This document shows, piece by piece, positions 1 through 64,000 of a stretch of DNA of 64,000 bases. The stretch covers positions 97,003,001 to 97,067,000 of the forward strand of contig JAIOJX010000005.1 in NCBI GenBank assembly GCA_022376925.1, given 5' to 3'. Each line of letters begins with the position of its first letter. Position 1 is the first letter of the stretch. A program made the position numbers and the translations under genes. The notes beneath the pieces are model-generated. The model was not told the origin of the DNA and made no database searches. It saw only the letters and a program-made list of their open reading frames with translations. Source of the DNA: Tragulus kanchil. Lineage: Eukaryota; Chordata; Mammalia; Artiodactyla; Tragulidae.

Positions 1-337
1 TTGATGTGCTTCCTTGTTTTCAAAAAAAAGAAATTGGCAGCTAATGGAGAATTTTTAAAAAGACTTTCATTCACTCTGGAAATTAATTATTTTCCCACAA
101 AGAAGAAAAGTCCCCAAATGGAAAAGGTCCCCTGGCTCCCCAACATTTTTTTCTTTAGAAGAGATACACACTGAATAAGTCTGTGAGACCACAGGCCTAT
201 GATTTCATAACCACCACGCCATCACTCTTTAACTGTCCCCATCTTTGCCCCAGTGGAAGGATTAGATTACATATAAGACTGCCTATTTATTGAATAACAG
301 TTGCAGCTGTTAGCATCAGTTGTAAACTTGATTAGAC

Positions 338-628
338 CATTTTTTAATTTAATTTTTATTTTATATTGGAGTACAGTTGATTTACAATGTTGTGTTAGTT
401 TCAGGTGTACAACAAAGTGATTCAGTTATACATATATGTATATCCATTATATTTCAAATTCTTTTCTCATACAGGTTATTACAAAATACTAAATAGAGTT
501 CCCTGTGCTATACAGTAGGTCCTTGCTGATTATCTATTTGTATATGGTAGGGTGTATACATTAATTCCAAACTCCTAATTTATCCCTCCCCTCCCAACCT
601 TTTCCCTTTGGTAATAAATTTGTTTTTA
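338..628 (-). mobile_element. LINE-1 3' end fragment (artiodactyl L1)
   Basis: The complement carries the familiar artiodactyl L1 3' text (TATACTCCAATA..., CAGGTGTACA). It lies antisense to the window and in sense with the gene. It is repeated at 1438-1728 by duplication 1. Confidence 0.6.
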
Positions 629-1437
629 TTTGGCATAAATTTGTTTTTTAGGCTACTTTTTAAAAGGACATTTTTGCTCTAAGAATAACCTATATGCATT
701 GGGGAAATGTATAAAAGATAAATGTTAAAAATGAACCAAAGTCACTCTTTTCAAATTAGTAAGGCATTAGTATATTTGGTGGGAAATTTTATCAATAAAT
801 CATCTTACATGTATACTTCTGAATTCAGGTTTCTAAAACTCTTCTTATATTGAAATCTTAACATTTAAAGAAAGCATAATATTCTATAAATGGATATATA
901 TAACCTATTTAACCATACTCTAGTGTCTGGTCAAACTGCTTCCAATTACTCAATATAAATAGTGCCATGATAGATGAACATAAATATTTATATCTTTTGA
1001 TTATCTTCTCCCACTCTTGCAAAGGCAGATGACTTAAAGTGGCTGGGTTCAAAATCCAGTTTTATTTCTGTCTCTGTCTACAGTCATTAATTTTGATTGC
1101 TGTGTTATAATTAATTTTAGCAAGACTAATTTTAGTGAGATTGGTAAAATTTAGAAAACGTTTACTCACAGAAAAGTAGTAATTATATGGAAAGCTACAC
1201 AAAGTCTAGTTAAATCTACTAAAAAAAAAACCAGTATGAAAGAAATAATCAAGAATATTTTTGAGCACAGAAGCAATATTAATCAAGACTGAGACAGGAA
1301 GATCCTAGTTTTGTATTTGAATCTTTAGGAAACTGTCCCCATCTTTGCCCCAGTGGAAGGATTAGATTACATATAAGACTGCCTATTTATTGAATAACAG
1401 TTGCAGCTGTTAGCATCAGTTGTAAACTTGATTAGAC

Positions 1438-1728
1438 CATTTTTTAATTTAATTTTTATTTTATATTGGAGTACATTTGATTTATAGTTTTCTGTTAGCT
1501 TCAGGTGTATAGCAAAGTGATTCAGCTATACATATATGTATATCCATTATATTTCAAATTCTTTTCTCATACAGGTTATTACAAAATACTAAATAGAGTT
1601 CCCTGTGCTATACAGTAGGTCCTTGCTGATTATCTATTTGTATATGGTAGGGTGTATACATTAATTCCAAACTCCTAATTTATCCCTCCCCTCCCAACCT
1701 TTTCCCTTTGGTAATAAATTTGTTTTTA
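1438..1728 (-). mobile_element. LINE-1 3' end fragment, duplicated copy
   Basis: This is the same fragment as 338-628, with a cluster of about eight substitutions near its start (1474-1535). The rest matches. Confidence 0.55.
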
Positions 1729-2472
1729 TTTGGCATAAATTTGTTTTTTAGGCTACTTTTTAAAAGGACATTTTTGCTCTAAGAATAACCTATATGCATT
1801 GGGGAAATGTATAAAAGATAAATTTTAAAAAATGAACCAAAGTCACTCTTTTCAAATTAGTAAGGCATTAGTATATTTGGTGGGAAATTTTATCAATAAA
1901 TCATCTTACATGTATACTTCTGAATTCAGGTTTCTAAAACTCTTCTTATATTGAAATCTTAACATTTAAAGAAAGCATAATATTCTATAAATGGATATAT
2001 ATAACCTATTTAACCATACTCTAGTGTCTGGTCAAACTGCTTCCAATTACTCAATATAAATAGTGCCATGATAGATGAACATAAATATTTATATCTTTTG
2101 ATTATCTTCTCCCACTCTTGCAAAGGCAGATGACTTAAAGTGGCTGGGTTCAAAATCCAGTTTTATTTCTGTCTCTGTCTACAGTCATTAATTTTGATTG
2201 CTGTGTTATAATTAATTTTAGCAAGACTAATTTTAGTGAGATTGGTAAAATTTAGAAAACGTTTACTCACAGAAAAGTAGTAATTATATGGAAAGCTACA
2301 CAAAGTCTAGTTAAATCTACTAAAAAAAAAACCAGTATGAAAGAAATAATCAAGAATATTTTTGAGCACAGAAGCAATATTAATCAAGACTGAGACAGGA
2401 AGATCCTAGTCTTCTGTATTTCGAATCTTTATGAAAATAAAACGTAAATGGCACGTTTCTTCCCAGTCTTAC

Positions 2473-58772
<56,300 letters not shown>

Positions 58773-59127
58773 TCAATCCCTGGTCAGGGAGATCCCCTGG
58801 AGAAGGGAATGGCTACCCACTCCAGTATTCCTGAACACCTGGAAAATCCCATGAACAGAGGATCCGGGTGGGCTACCATCCATGGGGCTGCAAAGATTCA
58901 GACACAACTGATAGAGTAACATGTTTTACCACTTTCACAATAGGCCTGCACTACAGAAATTCTGTTATCACCTAATTATGTATAGGATTGGAGAAGGGCA
59001 TGGCAACCCAATCCAGTATTCTTGCCTGAAGAATCCCATAGACAGAGGAGCCTGGTGGGTTACAGTCCATCGGGTCATATAGAATCAGACATGACTGAAG
59101 ACACTTAGCACAATTATATAAAGGATA

Positions 59128-59615
59128 CATCAGTTCAGTTCGTTCAGTCGCTCAGTCATATCTGATTCTTTGTGACTCTATGGAATGCAGCACACCAGGC
59201 CTCCCTGTCCTTCCCCATCTCCTGAAGCTTGTTCAAACTCATGTCCGTTGAGTTGGTAATGCCATCCAACCATCTCATCCTCTGTATTCCCTTCTCCTCC
59301 TGCCTTCTATTCTTCCCAGCATCAGGGTCATTTCCAGTGAGTTATCTCTTCCTATCAAGTGGCCAAAGTATTGAAGCATCAGTTGTAGCATCAATTCTTT
59401 CAATGATTCTTCAAGGTTTATTTTCTTTAGGACTGATTAGATTGATCTCCTTGTGTCAAGAGTCTTCTCCAGCACCACAATTCAAATGTATAAATTCCTC
59501 AACACTCAGCTTTCTTTATGGTCCAACTCTCACATCCATACATGACTACTGTAAAAAAAAAAAAAATCTACTACATAGCTTTGACTATATGGACCTTTGT
59601 TAGCAAAGTGATAGG
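59128..59615 (-). mobile_element. BovB 3' fragment, antisense
   Basis: It reads through the BovB 3' region (CATCAGGGTCATTTCC, TATGGTCCAACTCTCACATC) and includes an A13 run at about 59552-59565. It encodes no intact protein. Confidence 0.78.
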
Positions 59616-59834
59616 ATATATAGGACTCATCCAAAACTCTTCCATCTCTAGTGCCTTAATGCTCCAATTTATTTAGGAAACCTGTTCATAAAAGACTGCA
59701 TATACCTTCTAAGAGGCAATAAAACATGAATATACAGGCATCTGTAGTATCAAGTGCCAATGATACCTACAGTCACACAAGAAAGGAAAAGAGGCCATGT
59801 TCTCTCCATTCGAACTCTGAATGTAGAGTGTTGC

Positions 59835-60745
59835 TTTCATTCGTTAAATGGTGTTCAAGTCTTTGAGACCCTATGAACCCTATCCTTCACTATCTCCTGG
59901 AGTTTGCTCAGGCTCATGTCCATTGGATCAGTGATGCCATCTGACCGTCTCATCCTCTCTTGCCCTCAATTTTTCCCAGTATCAGGGCTTTTCCAATGAG
60001 TCAGCTCTTCAAATCAGGTGGCCAAAGTATTGGTGCTTCAGTTTCAGCATCAATCCTTCCAATGAATAGTCAGGGTTGATTTCCTTTAGGATTGACTGGT
60101 TTGATCTCCTTACAGTCCAAGGAACTCTCGAGTCTTCTCCAACACTGTAGTTCAAAAATATCAATTCTTGGGCTTCCCCTGGTGGTCCAGTGGGTAAGGA
60201 CACCACCTTGCAGTGCAAGGGGCCGGTTCAATCCCTGGCCTGGGAGGATCCCACGTGCCGCAGAGCGGCTGGACTGATGTGTCCAATTACCGAGCCAGAG
60301 CTCTGGAGCGCATGCGCCCAGAGCTGGTGCTCTGCGACAACAGACGCCACCGCAGTGGGAGGCCCACAGGAGCCAAAGAACATAGATGGATGAAAATAGA
60401 GAGAAACGAAAGACCAATAGAAGTGGCCCGCCCGTTCCCCTCCCTCCCCAACCCGATCCCCGCCCAAAATAAATAAATAAATAAATCTTTAAAAAAAAAA
60501 AAAAAAGTCAATTCTTTGGCACTCAGCCTTCTTGAAGGTCCAACCCGGTACATGACTACTTGAGAAACCATAGTTTTGGCTATATGGACCTTTGTCAGTA
60601 AAGTGACGTGTCTGCTTTTTAATACATTGTCTAGGTTTGTTATAGCTTTTCTTCCAAAGAGCAAGCAGCTTTTAATGTTGTGACTGCAGTCACCATCTGC
60701 AGTGATTTTGGAGTCCAAGCAAATAAAATACACTAAAACTTGCAT
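59835..60745 (-). mobile_element. BovB 3' fragment, antisense, split by a SINE
   Basis: BovB text runs 59835-60169 and resumes at 60508-60745 after the SINE at 60170-60507. The second part is repeated without the SINE at 61593-61828 by duplication 18. It encodes a decayed ITADGDCSHNIKSCLLFGRK segment. Confidence 0.8.
60170..60507 (+). mobile_element. Young CpG-rich tRNA-Glu SINE (class I), nested in BovB
   Basis: The head has A box TGGTCCAGTGG near 60181. The tail is AATAAATAAATAAATCTTT followed by an A run. The target duplication is TCAATTCTT at 60161-60169 and 60508-60516, perfect over 9 bp. Confidence 0.88.
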
Positions 60746-62667
60746 AGCTAGATCTAGTAAAACTACAAGGTATGTTTCAAGTAATATGCTTCATTTTCTA
60801 TGCAGAAAGAAAAATCTGTCTTAAATATGGAATTTTTAGTATGTTTCATAGATCAGAAAGTATTTATAGTTTTTGTTGTTATTGTTTAGTTGATAAATCC
60901 AAGTCTTTTGTGACCCAATGGAGCCCACCAGGTTCCTCTGTCTAAGGGATCTTCCAAGCAAGAATATTGGAGTGGGTAGCCATTTCCTTCTCCAGTGAAT
61001 CTTCCCAATCCAGGAATCAAACCTGGGTATCCTGCATTACAGGTGAACTCTTTAACGCAGAACCACAGGGAAAGCCCCTACTTTAGACTACTTTAGAGTC
61101 ACATATTTCCAAATGCATGAAACTCATATTTAGATTGCTAAAGTACAAGTTGATGGTTTTAATTATCTAATAAATTATATCATTATACATAATTCATTGA
61201 TACAAAATTTTGGCAAGACTCTCAGTTTCTAGTATACTCTCTAGTAAGAAATACTAGAAGCATCCTTTTAGATCTTAAAATTCTAGGAAGCATTTAAATT
61301 TTAGAAACACATCAAGAGAAACCATTTATAAAACCATAAATTTTCTTTGAATTACAATGAAAACATAAAGCCTACGAAATGTGCACAATGGGGTTAAATC
61401 AGGTGCTCCCAAAACAATCATAAATGTTAAATCGGCCCTCAGAAAAGAAACTGGCAATCAAAAGGACAAAGGAGAATCTGCCATGCTCTCTGAGAACTTG
61501 CTGTGACTGAAAGTGCCATACACAGAAGGCACTGAACCTTCTGACCATTAGGTGACACTATACAATCACGCATGCAAAGGGTCAAAATCAGGAATTCTTT
61601 GGCACTCAGCCTTCTTGAAGGTCCAACCCGGTACATGACTACTTGAGAAACCATAGTTTTGGCTATATGGACCTTTGTCAGTAAAGTGACGTGTCTGCTT
61701 TTTAATACATTGTCTAGGTTTGTTATAGCTTTTCTTCCAAAGAGCAAGCAGCTTTTAATGTTGTGACTGCAGTCACCATCTGCAGTGATTTTGGAGTCCA
61801 AGCAAATAAAATACACTAAAACTTGCATAGCTAGATCTAGTAAAACTACAAGGTATGTTTCAAGTAATATGCTTCATTTTCTATGCAGAAAGAAAAATCT
61901 GTCTTAAATATGGAATTTTTAGTATGTTTCATAGATCAGAAAGTATTTATAGTTTTTGTTGTTATTGTTTAGTTGATAAATCCAAGTCTTTTGTGACCCA
62001 ATGGAGCCCACCAGGTTCCTCTGTCTAAGGGATCTTCCAAGCAAGAATATTGGAGTGGGTAGCCATTTCCTTCTCCAGTGAATCTTCCCAATCCAGGAAT
62101 CAAACCTGGGTATCCTGCATTACAGGTGAACTCTTTAACGCAGAACCACAGGGAAAGCCCCTACTTTAGACTACTTTAGAGTCACATATTTCCAAATGCA
62201 TGAAACTCATATTTAGATTGCTAAAGTACAAGTTGATGGTTTTAATTATCTAATAAATTATATCATTATACATAATTCATTGATACAAAATTTTGGCAAG
62301 ACTCTCAGTTTCTAGTATACTCTCTAGTAAGAAATACTAGAAGCATCCTTTTAGATCTTAAAATTCTAGGAAGCATTTAAATTTTAGAAACACATCAAGA
62401 GAAACCATTTATAAAACCATAAATTTTCTTTGAATTACAATGAAAACATAAAGCCTACGAAATGTGCACAATGGGGTTAAATCAGGTGCTCCCAAAACAA
62501 TCATAAATGTTAAATCGGCCCTCAGAAAAGAAACTGGCAATCAAAAGGACAAAGGAGAATCTGCCATGCTCTCTGAGAACTTGCTGTGACTGAAAGTGCC
62601 ATACACAGAAGGCACTGAACCTTCTGACCATTAGGTGACACTATACAATCACGCATGCAAAGGGTCA
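60510..62667. repeat. Tandem duplication 18 (period 1,083 bp)
   Basis: Copies lie at 60510-61592 and 61593-62667. The start coincides with the 3' end of a SINE inserted in BovB, so the second copy lacks the SINE. Confidence 0.9.
60871..61077 (-). mobile_element. Bov-tA SINE
   Basis: The complement begins GGGGCTTTCCCTGTGGTTCT and has the whole body. Repeated at 61954-62160 by duplication 18. Confidence 0.82.
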
Positions 62668-63367
62668 GTCAGGAACTGCTACCCTGACAGAAGCATATTA
62701 AGAAGCCATCAGCTGATTTACAGTCTGATACAACCATAATTATCAATAGAATACAACTGTCATATGGTAAGATTAATACACATTTTGGGAACAGTAAGAA
62801 GGATATGGAATAAGCGACTAAACTCACTGAGAACAAATTTGACTTCTAGCATATTTTATGAAAAAATTTATAAAGCAAATGTTTAATCTAATCACCCCGC
62901 AATCATGACCTATTTTGAATTCTGTTATTGCATGTAGTTCTTTATTCCTAGAGAAAATGACAACTTAATTTGTAATCCACAATGATTTAGCAATCAGAAA
63001 GGAACAGATTATTTTGGGAAAGGTGGAAAGGAAGCAGGGGGGAGAGAATGACAGGGGAGAGAGAGATAGAGAAACAAAAGTCTGAACTCTAAAAATCTTA
63101 AGGACACAAAGAACCTGTGAAACTAGAGAGGGAGGTACTTTAAAGTCACACAGCTGACTTGAAATTACGCCCTTTGCAGTGCCATTTAGCTACAGGCAGT
63201 GGACTACCTCGATATTGCCCATTTATAATGGATAATGTATGGAAGGGAAGTAAAGAAACTATGGACACCTGAGAGGGGGATAAATGTGCAGTTCCTAGAA
63301 CTCTGCCTCAAACACAGAGCACCAGCTAGTGCATTCGTTCATGCTAATGCATCAAAACTGCTGGATA

Positions 63368-63694
63368 GGGCTTCCCTGGTGGTCCAGTGGGTGAGGACAC
63401 CACCTTGCAGTGCAAGGGGCGCCAGTTTGATCCCTGGCCTGGGAAGATACCACGTGCCGCGGAGCGGTTGGACCCATGTGCCCAATTACCGAGCCGGAGC
63501 TCTGGAGCGCATGCGCCCAGAGCCGGTGCTCTGCGACAATAGAGGCCATGGCAATGGGAGGCCCACACAGGCCAAAGAACAAAGATGGATGAAAATGGAC
63601 AAATGAAAGACCAATAGAAGTGGCCCGCCTGCTCTCCTCCCTCCCCACCCCACCCTGACCAAAATAAATAAATAAATCTTTAAAAACAAAAAAC
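63368..63694 (+). mobile_element. Young CpG-rich tRNA-Glu SINE (class I), perfect TSD
   Basis: A box TGGTCCAGTGG is at 63380-63390, followed by the CpG-rich body with GCGCATGCGC, then AAATAAATAAATAAATCTTT and an A-rich tail. The target duplication AAAACTGCTGGATA is perfect (63354-63367 and 63695-63708), so this is a recent insertion. Confidence 0.92.
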
Positions 63695-64000
63695 AAAACT
63701 GCTGGATACCACAGTTCTCCTTGCCTTCATGACATATCATCAGAGCCCACAATATGTGCTAGTGGGGAAAGAAGGGTAAGAAGGAATGCTGGCTCTTTCC
63801 ATTTTTCACTGATTGGGGAGCACGGACAATCCTTCTCTGATTTTTCACTCCTTTATTCTATTAAGTACATACTCCTTAGACTGCCTGATTTTCCCCAAAC
63901 CCTATTCATTCATTCCTATGACCAACTCTAATGTGTATTATTTTGTTCCCTACTGCTTAGTGCCTGGTACCATTCTCCAAAGAAAGCTACTCCTTTCATC

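Larger units (their letters stand above)
231..2430. repeat. Tandem duplication 1 (period about 1,100 bp)
   Basis: Copies lie at 231-1330 and 1331-2430. They are near-identical except for a patch inside the L1 fragment (374-435 versus 1474-1535) with about eight substitutions. The join at 1300-1335 is degraded relative to 2410-2430. Confidence 0.9.
1..2472. other. RYR2 intron downstream of w10 (partial)
   Basis: This stretch is non-coding AT-rich intron. It contains an L1 3' end at 338-628, repeated at 1438-1728, and the first 1.1-kb tandem duplication. I see no exon, RNA gene or conserved-looking block in the remaining sequence. Confidence 0.7.

Overview
This window is nuclear DNA from a ruminant mammal, most likely a pecoran. 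The evidence is dense ruminant-type transposons: Bov-tA tRNA-derived SINEs, long antisense BovB (RTE) LINE fragments, artiodactyl L1 3' ends and older MIR/L2. There are no prokaryotic genes and almost all of the sequence is intronic.

The only gene I can support is the cardiac ryanodine receptor RYR2, on the minus strand. Ten consecutive coding exons (window exons w1 to w10 in transcript order, 58651 down to 2473) join with compatible splice phases into 1,311 nt, or 437 codons. This is roughly human RyR2 residues 2864-3301, running from the end of the phosphorylation (RY3&4) repeat into the large central helical solenoid. RyR2 is the calcium-release channel of the cardiac sarcoplasmic reticulum. 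Neither end of the gene is present, so no promoter, start codon, stop codon or polyadenylation site is expected here.

Layout on the plus strand: w10 (two copies) at 2.5-3.9 kb; a BovB LINE at 4.5-6.8 kb; w9 at 9.2 kb; SINEs and a TA microsatellite at 9.6-12 kb; w8 (two copies) at 15.4-16.6 kb; w7 at 19.1 kb plus a 31-bp stray piece; w6 (two copies) at 20.6-21.8 kb; a long intron to 36.2 kb; the 50-nt exon w5 at 36.2 kb; another long intron; w4 at 47.8 kb; w3 (two copies) at 51.3-52.5 kb; w2 (two copies) at 55.7-56.9 kb; w1 (two copies) at 57.4-58.7 kb; then upstream intron with BovB, Bov-tA and young SINEs to 64 kb.

The dominant unexplained structure is a series of 18 direct, abutting, near-identical duplications with periods of about 1.03-1.15 kb (mean about 1.10 kb). 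They sum to about 19.9 kb of duplicated sequence, so the unduplicated locus is probably about 44 kb. They ignore gene and repeat boundaries, copy six whole exons of a highly constrained gene, carry homopolymer-type indels, and end in short noisy tails. I read them as unmerged overlaps in a noisy long-read assembly rather than biology. The uniform size near 1,024 bp suggests shared graph nodes that were emitted twice.

The most interesting genuine biology is a young, CpG-rich, tRNA-Glu-derived SINE subfamily with an AATAAA-(n)-TCTT(T/A)-A(n) tail (T+ SINE architecture). At least three copies have target-site duplications. I see no novel defence, regulatory or enzymatic system here.
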